The translations under genes were made by a program, and so were the position numbers. The notes under the pieces are model-generated. The model was not told the origin of the DNA. It ran no database searches and saw nothing but the letters and a program-made list of their open reading frames with translations. From NCBI GenBank assembly GCA_905478335.1, contig CAJQIC010000020.1:1-64000 (forward strand): a stretch of DNA of 64,000 nucleotides, written 5' to 3'. How positions within the stretch are numbered: position 1 is the stretch's first letter; each line of letters starts with the position of its first letter. The DNA is from an uncultured Bacteroidia bacterium (GTDB lineage: Bacteria > Bacteroidota > Bacteroidia > NS11-12g > UBA9320). Below, one piece after another: positions 44,359 through 53,900 of this stretch.

Positions 44359-47300
44359 CTATTGCATTGAAGGGGCACTTTTTGGTTCAAATCCTTTTAT
44401 GGCTTTTGCAGGTTTATGAAGGAAAATGAAATCTCCATCGTCGTCATGGTCTCCAAACCCTCCGTATTTAGGTGTCGTTGGCATTCTGTTATCGGTTAAC
44501 GAACTCATTAAACGTAGATTGTCGATGAAGTCATCAAAGGTTAATACGTTCCCCTTTTTTGCTCCTTTAGAGCTCAAAGTTTCTATAAACTTCATTGCGA
44601 ATTTGCTTTCATCCGGCACATATTCTAAACTCCCACTTGTAATAAAAAGTCGAGACTTTATTTTCAGCTTGTCCTCAATAAATTTATCGGTGCTGTCTCT
44701 AATGTAAAGCATGTCTGATTCTGAATAGTCTCTCACCTCAGTTTTGTTAAATGCCGATCCTCCAAAACATACATCAAATACGAGCATGATGTGGTTACAG
44801 GAATATGTCTCATTGAAGTAATCGCGGATATCTGTAAACTTTAAATAGCTACGTAAACTTCCATCTAACTCTGAGTTTTTGGCTACTATGAACCCCCCCT
44901 TGCCAGGCTTATAATGACCATGACCCGCAAAAAAGACGAGTAGTTGATCTTTAGGCGCGTAGGATATTTTTTCTGTGTAGTGGGCTATTACGTCGTCCAT
45001 TTCTTCAACTGTCAGATCTACTTTGATGTCGACCTTAAACCCATACAATTCCGTTAACAGATTGCCAATCTTCTCGACGTCTTTTAACGGATTTGCGAGG
45101 TCAGACCACTCATTGTATTCGCTAGTTGCAAATAGTAAAGCATAATTGGTTTGAGATGTATTTATGTCATTTGGGTCAACTAGTTTTTCGCTCGACTTAT
45201 TAATTATGAAGGAGTCCATGGCAACATTACCTTTTCCGTCTTTGGCTTGAATAACCAATTTTGTCCACGTGTTTGTGAAATTTTGGTCTAGATTAAACTT
45301 GCCATTTTGAGTAAATGCCACACTAACCCCATTTACCAGTATTTCTGAAATACCACTTTCGTCTAGTGCTTGCCCGCCGACATTTTTAGAAATCGTCACG
45401 ATTTTTGTCTTGCCGCCGCGCTTACCATCAGAGTTTATGACGTTAGGGATATAGATCATAGGTGGTGTGGTGTCGGTAGTGTTGGCAGATGCATTTACAA
45501 ATGTCAATGGGAAATCTACCCCGGAAGAGTAACTTTTTAAATCAAACTGAAGATTGCCAGAAGACATATTCCCGTACATATATCCTTCTAAGCTTTTAGA
45601 GGTCACATAGGCCAGTGATGCAGTTGTGTCTTTATGGAAACTACTTTGCCAAGATGTTGCAGCATTTCCAGAAAAGCCTTCTGTCAAATATGACGTGAAC
45701 AAACTCATGTCTTGTTTGGGCATCTCAACACGACCATCTGAGACTAAAAATCCGATACTTTCGGCCAAAAATTCGTGTTTATTTTCACGCTGGTTTGCAG
45801 CGTATTGATCTATCAAACTAGAATTTACAGCATCAATCAATAAAAGTTTTTTAGACGCCGACATAGAAGACAGCCAAGATAAAATCTGTTCATTGTCGAT
45901 GGTGTCAGAACCTACGATAAGTTTGTCGTCTGTGGTGTATCCGGTATAATATAGTATAAAACAGTCTCCAGGTTTTGAGTGGATGATAACATCCTTGAAA
46001 GCTGAATGTACCGAATCCTTGATGTCTTTGTTTAAGACATACACATGGGATTGGTCAAATATTCTCTTTGCGCGTTCTCCAACAACATCTGCCATCAATT
46101 GAGCGTCGTTACGCGCATTGGTGTATCCGTTGGGGTTGCTACCATTTGTTCCAATACTTATAAAATAGAGGTCGTTGCTGCGCTGATTACTCTGAATTTT
46201 TCGTCGTGCAGCCAGCTTCATTTTATTAAACATATCCTGCATCACATCATTGTCTAGCCAGTCATTCAAATTACTGATCATCTCAAGATCGTTCATTTCT
46301 AGTTCTGGATCATTAATATGTTTTAAGTTGATGTTCCAACTTGTCGTATAGCGAGCTAACGAAGTCACATAATCCTTGTGCATATAATAATTATAAGCGC
46401 TCCATCTATGGTAATTCCTTAACAGGCCATATCGAACAAACGTGCCTCTGCTTTCAAACGCTATTGCAGAATCAAAGGCTATTCCTGCCTGTAGATAATC
46501 TTCTTGTTTTTCGAGACCCTGACCTCTGACAAAATGTTCGTTTCCGGTGGCCTTATATTTATAGTGCTTGTTCCATTGATTTGTTAGGTGAGTTTTTTCG
46601 CGCTCGACTTGTTCTACTTCCCAACCGTTTTCTATAAAGAAATCGAAATCCGGAATGATACCTTCGTCAAATACTGAAGTTGCACCTGCATTTTCAAGCG
46701 CTTTTATATAGTACTTTCTGGCTTTTGTGTACTTCCTAAGCAACGTAAGCGAATGGCCATAATTCATAGCGTACGTGGCATCGTTACTATCCAACATATA
46801 GGCTTTTTTTGTATGCTCTTCGGAAGCCTTAAAACGTCCTAGTTTAATTAAAGTCCAACCGTACATACCATGACCGGAGGCATATTCAGACATGTTGTCC
46901 TTCACGAATGCAAATTCGGGTAGGGCTTTCATCAAATCTTCCGATGTCAGGTACATCAAACCCAATTGCCAATGAATATTATAGTCTTTAGGAACTTCTT
47001 TAAGTAAAGCACGATACACTTTTTCAGATTCAGCATACTGTTGTTTGGTCTGGAAAATCCAAGCCCGAATCAATTCAAAATCACGGTATTCTTGTCTGAA
47101 ATTGTATGTAGTCGTTAAGGAGGACCATTGGTCAACTAATTGTATAGCACTGTCTAGGTGACCTTGATTGATTACGGAATAGATGTTTGTCTGAATCTCT
47201 GAGAAATCAAAGTCGGCCACTTTTAAATACCGACCATAATTGGTCTCCCAAGCCTCCCAGTCTGCATCGGTTATCACATCTTTATAAAGACCGGAAAGCA

Positions 47301-48426
47301 AATTCCCTTCGTCTTCGTTTGTGGGTGTGTGGTTAATCACCCAAGTTGCATAGGCCTCATCTATACGGAATTTGCGACCCATATATCTATGTGGGTATTC
47401 TATTACGTATCTAAAAAATGCCTTTACATCAGTCGTTTTTGTTACCAACATGGCTTCCCACATATTTAGACCCGCAAAAGCACCTGAATCTATTTTTTCG
47501 TTCATGTCACTTTCTTCAGGATCATACAATGATTTGGCTGTATTGACAATAATGTCGCGCATCATTTCAATCAACGCGTCTTCACTGGTTTCTGAAGAGA
47601 TTTGTTGCGCAACCTTGTAGCTGTATAGTGGTAAATTTTTGTCACTTAAAAAAGGAATATGAAAGCGCGTTAGCTGTTGGATCAAACCATCATAGGCGTC
47701 AGGATTGGCACCAACTTCCATATAATTGAGATCGCCTATTTGAGGCTTAAAACCACTTGCCTTCCCATCATCACTCATGACCATATACCACTGTGATCGT
47801 CCTTGATCTACCGACACAACGGTGGTTTCGCCTAAAGCTTCAACATACCGTTCAGGGTCATTGGCATCGTATATGGCTACAAACCATCCGGATTGGTCTA
47901 TTCTTATGGAGTCGCGCATGCCTAAATCCATAGTAAACCAAGTGGTATCTCCCGAAGTTCTATCTATGGAAGAAACCGGGTATCGGGAATATTCCCTTTC
48001 TGTATTCCAACCTTCGAAGCCATAAAAACTTTGATACTTTCTTGCTGAATCTTCAAAGAACGATACTTGTTGTATGGCAGACTGCGCTTCTTCAATGTGC
48101 CCACCTCTTTGGTAGTTTAACGCCGCCAGAAAAAAGTACTGTGACGCTGCGCCATAGTACGTTTCAGACACAAAAAATCTGGCATAAAGTTCAAATACTT
48201 CGCCGATAAACTTCCTGTCTTGACCCTCTTCGAGTTCTTTCTCTTCCATTACAGCGCCTAACAAGAGTGAGAAAACGTCATCATACTTACCTTTCTCTAT
48301 TAGCTTGAGGGCTTTGTCGTATGACTTCTTGGCTTTTTTAGAATTTTGCGCACTGCTTTGGCTTGCCGTACTTATAAAAATGAGTGCGACAATAGCATAT
48401 GTAAATAACTGCTTCAGTAGAACCAT
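44359..48426 (-). CDS. TPR protein with tandem caspase-like domains
   Basis: 1355 residues from ATG 48426 (MVLLKQLFTYAIVALIFIST, signal peptide). A longer frame to 48528 lies upstream of the promoter at 48444. Residues 25-740 are mostly TPR-like helices. Caspase domain 1 (about 753-880) lacks its catalytic pair: YYTGYTTDDKL (Tyr830 in place of His) and LLLIDAVNSSLID (Val867 in place of Cys). An Ig-like region follows. Domain 2 (about 1090-1340) is intact: FFAGHGHYKPG (His1169) and FDVCFGGSAF (Cys1220). It is probably a periplasmic caspase-family protease whose first domain is regulatory. Substrate unknown; no T9SS domain. Confidence 0.87.
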   Translation of the reverse strand: MVLLKQLFTYAIVALIFISTASQSSAQNSKKAKKSYDKALKLIEKGKYDDVFSLLLGAVMEEKELEEGQDRKFIGEVFELYARFFVSETYYGAASQYFFLAALNYQRGGHIEEAQSAIQQVSFFEDSARKYQSFYGFEGWNTEREYSRYPVSSIDRTSGDTTWFTMDLGMRDSIRIDQSGWFVAIYDANDPERYVEALGETTVVSVDQGRSQWYMVMSDDGKASGFKPQIGDLNYMEVGANPDAYDGLIQQLTRFHIPFLSDKNLPLYSYKVAQQISSETSEDALIEMMRDIIVNTAKSLYDPEESDMNEKIDSGAFAGLNMWEAMLVTKTTDVKAFFRYVIEYPHRYMGRKFRIDEAYATWVINHTPTNEDEGNLLSGLYKDVITDADWEAWETNYGRYLKVADFDFSEIQTNIYSVINQGHLDSAIQLVDQWSSLTTTYNFRQEYRDFELIRAWIFQTKQQYAESEKVYRALLKEVPKDYNIHWQLGLMYLTSEDLMKALPEFAFVKDNMSEYASGHGMYGWTLIKLGRFKASEEHTKKAYMLDSNDATYAMNYGHSLTLLRKYTKARKYYIKALENAGATSVFDEGIIPDFDFFIENGWEVEQVEREKTHLTNQWNKHYKYKATGNEHFVRGQGLEKQEDYLQAGIAFDSAIAFESRGTFVRYGLLRNYHRWSAYNYYMHKDYVTSLARYTTSWNINLKHINDPELEMNDLEMISNLNDWLDNDVMQDMFNKMKLAARRKIQSNQRSNDLYFISIGTNGSNPNGYTNARNDAQLMADVVGERAKRIFDQSHVYVLNKDIKDSVHSAFKDVIIHSKPGDCFILYYTGYTTDDKLIVGSDTIDNEQILSWLSSMSASKKLLLIDAVNSSLIDQYAANQRENKHEFLAESIGFLVSDGRVEMPKQDMSLFTSYLTEGFSGNAATSWQSSFHKDTTASLAYVTSKSLEGYMYGNMSSGNLQFDLKSYSSGVDFPLTFVNASANTTDTTPPMIYIPNVINSDGKRGGKTKIVTISKNVGGQALDESGISEILVNGVSVAFTQNGKFNLDQNFTNTWTKLVIQAKDGKGNVAMDSFIINKSSEKLVDPNDINTSQTNYALLFATSEYNEWSDLANPLKDVEKIGNLLTELYGFKVDIKVDLTVEEMDDVIAHYTEKISYAPKDQLLVFFAGHGHYKPGKGGFIVAKNSELDGSLRSYLKFTDIRDYFNETYSCNHIMLVFDVCFGGSAFNKTEVRDYSESDMLYIRDSTDKFIEDKLKIKSRLFITSGSLEYVPDESKFAMKFIETLSSKGAKKGNVLTFDDFIDNLRLMSSLTDNRMPTTPKYGGFGDHDDDGDFIFLHKPAKAIKGFEPKSAPSMQ

Positions 48427-48443
48427 ATCTAAAGATCTTAAGC

Positions 48444-48451
48444 CAAATTTA
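48444..48451 (-). promoter_or_regulatory. Promoter -7 box of the caspase-like gene
   Basis: Minus-strand TAAATTTG fully matches TAnnTTTG. It predicts transcription from about 48439, 13 bases before the ATG at 48426, so the first 34 codons of the longer frame would not be transcribed. Confidence 0.6.
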
Positions 48452-48514
48452 TTAAATATATATGGAACTGAGCGGATTGGTAAATGATAGTGGTCATAAT
48501 ACAAGTGTGCTGAG

Positions 48515-48522
48515 TATTTTTG
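48515..48522 (+). promoter_or_regulatory. Promoter -7 box of the YbjN gene
   Basis: TATTTTTG fully matches TAnnTTTG. Four bases (CTGC) separate it from the ATG at 48527, the same spacing as at kynU and the helicase, predicting leaderless mRNA. Confidence 0.55.
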
Positions 48523-48526
48523 CTGC

Positions 48527-48997
48527 ATGGATTTAAAACCGTTTTATGAAATTGCAGAAGACGCAATTAAAACGTTGGGTGTAGACCCTGAGACAACACG
48601 ATGCGAAGACCCAGGACAGTGGATTATTACAAGAGAACCAATTGAAATATTCATTGACATTTGGCAACCCCAAGAAGCAAATCAATGGGAGTATTTTAAG
48701 GAAGATGAGCCAACTGCAATATTTCAAGTAGTGGCGCCCGTATGTTATTTGCCCGATAGTGAGGCTGATAAAGCCAAATTTATGGAAGAAGTGTTGTACA
48801 TTAACCACCATATGTTTTATGGTAGCTTCACCGTTAACATGGAGGAGTCAATGGCGGCTATTGGATTTAAAAGATTGCTAGAAGGCGCTAATCGAGTAGA
48901 GATGATTGAACCTATAGAAAGCATCGGATTTTATGCAGAAAATTTGTCGAACTATCTTTCAAAAAAATACAATCTGAAAAAAATCGAAAAAAATTAA
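48527..48997 (+). CDS. YbjN-family protein
   Basis: 156 residues of mixed alpha/beta form. It resembles the YbjN / type III secretion chaperone-like fold: a helical N-terminus, WIITREPIEIFIDIWQP, FQVVAPVCYLP, LYINHHMFYGSFTVNM and a C-terminal helix. Such proteins are small cytoplasmic regulators or chaperones of unclear role. It is divergent from the caspase-like gene and sits 67 bases before the sigma factor gene. Function unknown. Confidence 0.75.
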   Translation: MDLKPFYEIAEDAIKTLGVDPETTRCEDPGQWIITREPIEIFIDIWQPQEANQWEYFKEDEPTAIFQVVAPVCYLPDSEADKAKFMEEVLYINHHMFYGSFTVNMEESMAAIGFKRLLEGANRVEMIEPIESIGFYAENLSNYLSKKYNLKKIEKN

Positions 48998-49005
48998 GGG
49001 TTAAG

Positions 49006-49033
49006 GCAACCAAACGCGGAAACTTCTCATCTA
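49006..49033 (+). promoter_or_regulatory. Candidate ECF-type promoter of the second sigma operon
   Basis: GCAACC at 49006-49011 and TCTA at 49030-49033 are 18 bases apart, close to the 16-base spacing of GCAACC...TCTA before the first sigma gene (151-176). No TAnnTTTG box is visible before this gene. Autoregulation is inference. Confidence 0.33.
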
Positions 49034-49064
49034 AGAAGAAAAGCGAGAAGAATGATGTCTTTAG

Positions 49065-49607
49065 ATGACAGCGGACAAACGAGATACAGAATGGAAATTG
49101 GTAAAGCAATCTTTGCAAGGAGACCATTCTGCTTTCGAGCTGTTGTATAAGTCATTATCACCCAAAATGTACGCCGTAAGTTTAAGATACACGCACCAAG
49201 ATCAAGACGCACAAGATGTGTTGCAAGAGGCGTTTATCCGGATTTACAAGAATTTAAAACAATTTAAATTCAACGGCTCGTTTGAAGGTTGGTGCAGAAG
49301 GATTGTTACAAATACAGCTATAGAAGCATTACGTAAAAAAGGTAGAATGAAGGAAAATTCTACAGAGGTGCTTCCAGATTTGCCTGTAGATCCTAAAAGT
49401 TTTGAAAAGTTAAAATATGATGACTTGATGAAACTTGTTCGTGCACTTCCAGATGGATATCGCAGTGTGTTCAACCTGTATGTGATTGATGGATTTAGTC
49501 ATAGAGAAATTGGCGAAATGCTAGGCGTTACAGAAAGCACAAGTAAAACTCAGCTGTATAAAGCCAGATTGGCTTTGCAGAAAAAAGTACTAGAAACGAT
49601 TGAGTAA
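49065..49607 (+). CDS. ECF-family RNA polymerase sigma factor (second locus)
   Basis: 180 residues from ATG 49065. Region 2: LLYKSLSPKMYAVSLRYTHQ, then DAQDVLQEAFIRIYKNL and WCRRIVTNTAIEALRKK. Region 4: RALPDGYRSVFNLYVID, GFSHREIGEMLGV, then STSKTQLYKARLAL. It is a paralog of the protein at 199. Its last eight bases overlap the next gene, the probable anti-sigma factor. The upstream region has a candidate autoregulatory element (49006). The likely regulated cargo is the giant protein at 50975. Confidence 0.94.
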   Translation: MTADKRDTEWKLVKQSLQGDHSAFELLYKSLSPKMYAVSLRYTHQDQDAQDVLQEAFIRIYKNLKQFKFNGSFEGWCRRIVTNTAIEALRKKGRMKENSTEVLPDLPVDPKSFEKLKYDDLMKLVRALPDGYRSVFNLYVIDGFSHREIGEMLGVTESTSKTQLYKARLALQKKVLETIE

Positions 49608-50892
49608 AGAAAAGAACATATCGGAATTTGATTCGCTATTCAAACAGACGTTTGAGGGCGCCAGTTCGAGTGTGCCCCCTGGTGTTTGGGAAGGTGTTTC
49701 TGCTGCTACAACAGGAGTTGCAGGTGCTTCCAGTGCATCCTTATTGTCGAAACTGTTCGGTATTAAGGGCGCAGCCATTTTAGGATCTGTAGCCGTAATT
49801 GTTACTTCTACTGTTTTACTGACAAAGCAGTCAGATTCTCAACCTGAAGTAGAAACGGCAAGTAATCAAACGGAAATAGTTGTTGATGCGCAAACGGATA
49901 AGAACGAATCGCCGGATGTAGTTTTACCAACTGATAAGTTGCCTAACAATGAAACGGCAAGTAACGTGTCTGTTGATTCAAAAGAAAAAAACAACAGCCA
50001 AACGCCAAACAATTCAGTTGCGCTTGAAGTTTCATCGAACGACGTCATACAACCCGATTATTCTGATAATGATGTGGCAGGGACGAGTGTAAATAATCCA
50101 AGTAATAGTGAGCCAACAAAATCTGCAAGCACACTGACATTGTCAGCATCTTCTGAAACCATATGTCAAGGTCAAAAAGTGGACGTTTCTTTACTTGGGG
50201 CCAATGCGCTGAAAGATGTTAATTGGACTGTAGATGGCAAACCAGTGGTTTCCAATAGAAAGTACATGAGCTTTTTGTTTGAAAAAGCTGGAGTACATTC
50301 AATTCAACTGAACGCTACTAATTCTGCTGGAGATAAGTTAAGTGCTAACCAAAATATACAAGTTATTGAGGCAGATGCTTCATTTAAGGTAAGTCAAAAA
50401 GATGGCAAGATGTATTTAACTTCATTGAAGCCAGTAAAGTCGAACCAATGGTACGTGAACCAGGTGTTGGTGAAAGAAAATCAAATTTCAACTTCATATC
50501 AAGCAGAAACGAAAACAAACGTAATCGTTCATGTCGCTACAAACTTGAATGGTTGCAGTGATACTGCACGACAGGAAGTGGATAGAGTGCCAAATTGTGC
50601 TGGTGATTTGAAGGTGCCAAATATATTCACACCGTATTATCAGGATGGTATTAACGATGACTTTGTCATCGACATGCCACAAGTTGAAGGATATAGATTA
50701 ACCGTATACAACCTAAAAGACGGGAAGGTCGTCTTTGATACAGAAAACCAGGTACAAAACTGGAATGGTAAGTACGACAACGAAGGGGCAATGGTTCCAG
50801 TTGGTTACTACATCTACCGATTGGTATATAGTTGTAACGGGAAAACCACCACAAAACAGGACAGAATAATGGTTTCAGATGCAAAAAATTAA
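49600..50892 (+). CDS. Inner-membrane anti-sigma-like protein with T9SS type B domain
   Basis: 430 residues from TTG at 49600, overlapping the sigma gene. Residues 1-50 include FDSLFKQTFEGASSSVPPGV then W, matching the cytosolic region of the protein at 738 (FDDLIKSQLEG...W). One membrane helix is at about 57-75 with no cleavage site. Residues 76-170 are a Ser/Thr/Asn/Asp-rich linker. A PKD-like domain is at about 178-250, and residues 333-430 form a gliding-associated (type B) T9SS domain: VPNIFTPYYQDGINDDFVID ... YRLTVYNLKDG ... NWNGKYDNEG ... VGYYIYRLVYSCNGKTTTKQ. So an N-terminal inner-membrane anchor and a T9SS signal occur on one protein. Role as anti-sigma is inferred from operon order. 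Confidence 0.78.
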   Translation: MSKEKNISEFDSLFKQTFEGASSSVPPGVWEGVSAATTGVAGASSASLLSKLFGIKGAAILGSVAVIVTSTVLLTKQSDSQPEVETASNQTEIVVDAQTDKNESPDVVLPTDKLPNNETASNVSVDSKEKNNSQTPNNSVALEVSSNDVIQPDYSDNDVAGTSVNNPSNSEPTKSASTLTLSASSETICQGQKVDVSLLGANALKDVNWTVDGKPVVSNRKYMSFLFEKAGVHSIQLNATNSAGDKLSANQNIQVIEADASFKVSQKDGKMYLTSLKPVKSNQWYVNQVLVKENQISTSYQAETKTNVIVHVATNLNGCSDTARQEVDRVPNCAGDLKVPNIFTPYYQDGINDDFVIDMPQVEGYRLTVYNLKDGKVVFDTENQVQNWNGKYDNEGAMVPVGYYIYRLVYSCNGKTTTKQDRIMVSDAKN

Positions 50893-50974
50893 TTTGAAAA
50901 ACCCAATAAATAACGATAATATAGCAAGCTTGAATTTGTCGGGCTTGCTTATACATAACCCGATATTGAATTTT

Positions 50975-53900
50975 ATGAAAATGACAAAGAACAGAACTAA
51001 GTTTTTGATGTATTTGTTTTTCCCGATGCTATTGCTTTTGGGACAAGTAAATGCAGCTGACGCTCAATGTAAACCAAGCTATACGGCTGGTAATGAGTGT
51101 GAAAATGTGGCCATTAACTTTAAAGCTAATGCACCAGGATTCTCTACCTACGATTGGGAGTACAAAGAAAAAGTTTCTGGAACTGTGATAGGGAGCTCGG
51201 CTGATCGAGATCCTTCTTTCCCGTTTCCAAAGGCTGGTACTTACGTAATCACCCTGAAAGCTTCAGGTGTTGCAGGTAATTGTACAGAATCTTTTGAGAT
51301 TGTTATTAAGCCAAGTCCAAAGGCAATTCCATTTCTAATTACACCTAATCGACAGTGTTTTAAAGGGAATCAATTCTGTCTAATTGATAGCAGTACGCCT
51401 GCACCAGGTAGCCAGATTGTACGTAGAACGATATTGTTCTCGGATGGTCAGCGTTACGACAAGGTTAATCCAACATTTGGAGACACCATCTGCCATACAA
51501 TCATCGACCCTAAAGGTGGTTGGTTTAACATGAAGATGGAGCTTGAAGATAAAAACGGTTGTGTTACAGAAGCATACTTTAATGATTTTATTCAAGTATT
51601 CCCTAGGTTAAATGTTCGATTGAGTAGTAACTCGCCAACTAAGTGTGACTCTACGAAAGCAACCATTACCAACCTAACATACAACGACTGGAAAAACAAC
51701 AATGAGACGACTATCGGGTTGAAAGACATCGCTCAGTTTGTTTTTGATTTCGGTGGTGGTGATCCTAAAGTGGTCATTGGTGACTCAGTTACCAATACCA
51801 AATATTGGACTGGTGAAGCATTTGATGGAATTACAGAACACTGGTACCGAACACATGGTACTTTCAATGCGACACTTTCTGTGACGTCACGTTTTGGCTG
51901 TTCTGAGACGTTTACGTATAAAGGTGCTGCAACCAACATTAAATTAAGACCTCAAATTATTGCGGATAAAGATTCGGCTTGTACGAGCGACCCTGAAACT
52001 TGTTTCAGTGTTTCTACAGGCCCAATACCTGGAGCACAGTTCTTATGGACGTTTGGTGACCCTCCATCGGGTAACTTAAACTTCGATGATAAAACTTGGA
52101 CTCCTTGTCACTCATACGGTGGTGGTCCTTGGATGATTTCATTACGAATCGTTTCGGGCCCATGTGATATCATGATCTTTGATACAATCACTAAAGTGGG
52201 TCCATCATCAACTATTGAAGTTCCATTTGTACGTGTTCTTGAAAAAGAGAAGTACCAATGTGAAATCAGAGATAGTGTTCATTTTGTAAACAACTCTAGT
52301 TTTTACCATGATGATCCAAATTATTGGGATGAAGATTCATTCTTCTATTTCTATCCAAAATCTTTCAGAATTGTTAAGCATAGAGTTACTGGCGTAGATA
52401 GTATCTATACCTATAGTAATGTGAAAACAAACACAGATACGTTTAAGGCAAAATATGCTGTAAGCGAGATTTTGTATCAAGATGGAGCTAAGATTTACTT
52501 TGATACTGACCTAGACTCATTTGTTGTTGTTATAGGGAATTCAAGCGGAGGTAATGACACGACTAAATTCGGTCGAGATATGGGCGGTTTGTATTCAAAG
52601 CGTCGATATGTATTTAACTTCAATGAGGATACACGAGCAGGTGATCAAACTGCAATTCCTGTAGATCCTGCAATTCGAAGAAAAGACCACGTTTACCGTT
52701 TATGGACATTGGGAGACAATTTTGCGCCCCCATGTACTACCGACACAAAGGCAAATAAAAACGTTAACCTAAACTGTAATTTTACCTTAGACTCGTTACC
52801 CGTTCACTGGTATACGCCTTGGGATGATATTTATAGATACAGGAATAACGGACAGTTTTATACCAACCCCGCACCTAGAACATTGTTTAGCCGACATGCG
52901 CGACAATGTTACCAAGTACAGGTTTACCCTGCTGATACCGCAAGAGTACCTCAAGAGGTTGTTTTATTTGTGCCTAAAGACACAACAAAAACATTCTACA
53001 TCCCTTACACGGATTCAATGGGTGTTGCAAGAACAGACACTATTGAAATTTTGGGATGGAAGAAGTATCCAGAATTTCAACAAAGAAATAATTACCGCCT
53101 AAAAATATGGAAGCCTGAGGCTGTCTATACAGGTGAGGTAATCAGCACGGTAATATGGGAAGACCATGATTACTATATTCCAGCGGGTGTTACTATTCGA
53201 CTGAAAAACCTTCAAAACGGAATGGTTACTACAGTAACTGGTCCTAAGGTTCATACCATCGAAAAAGACTACCAGTTTGAAGTTGATGAAGGGGATTCGA
53301 TTGTATCACTTCCAGAAATGATTATCAATCCTGAGCGGGTTGTTATTGCTGGAGCAAGTAATATTTTAATTGACACCGTTATCAATGGTGTAGAAACTAC
53401 AGTTCAACGCTCTGTTGTATTGGTTGATTCTGTATACCACAGAAACTATTTCTATAACAATACGGCATCTTGTAACTCAGTTACATTATTCCATAAAGAC
53501 ACTGTTCACCCATTTAAGTGTGAAAGTTCAAACAATATTTCATTGGCACTTATCCCACCAAGTGCAAGAGGCTTGCGATGGGAGTCAGGTATTCCTTGTC
53601 CATTAGATGGGAATAAGTTGAATTATTACCTTACGTTCAATATGGACGAAACGAAGCCTGGTTGTACACAACAATGGTTTGAAGTGAATTATGATTCACT
53701 TACTGGTCCTGATAACTGGATTAATTACAAAAGTGGTGGAATATTAGCACCACCGCCTCCAGGGTTACCGATTCCATTCGTCTTACCGTATGATATCATT
53801 GGTCAGTGGGGAACTCAATTTGTAAAAGGATATTCTTCTGGAGAGATAGGAAGTGATCCAAGCAAACGTCCAAATGGTTCATTTACCATTGGTTTGGTCG

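Noticed and set aside
48427-48528. Upstream extension of the caspase-like protein to 48528
   Set aside because: It lies upstream of the -7 box and before the signal peptide.
50923-50949. Hairpin AGCAAGC/GCTTGCT between the two last genes of the second sigma operon
   Set aside because: Only seven pairs with a 13-base loop and no T-run. It might be a leader structure but is too weak to call.
50879-50974. In-frame extension of the giant PKD protein by 32 residues
   Set aside because: It overlaps the previous gene, precedes a clear signal peptide, and adds no family-like sequence.
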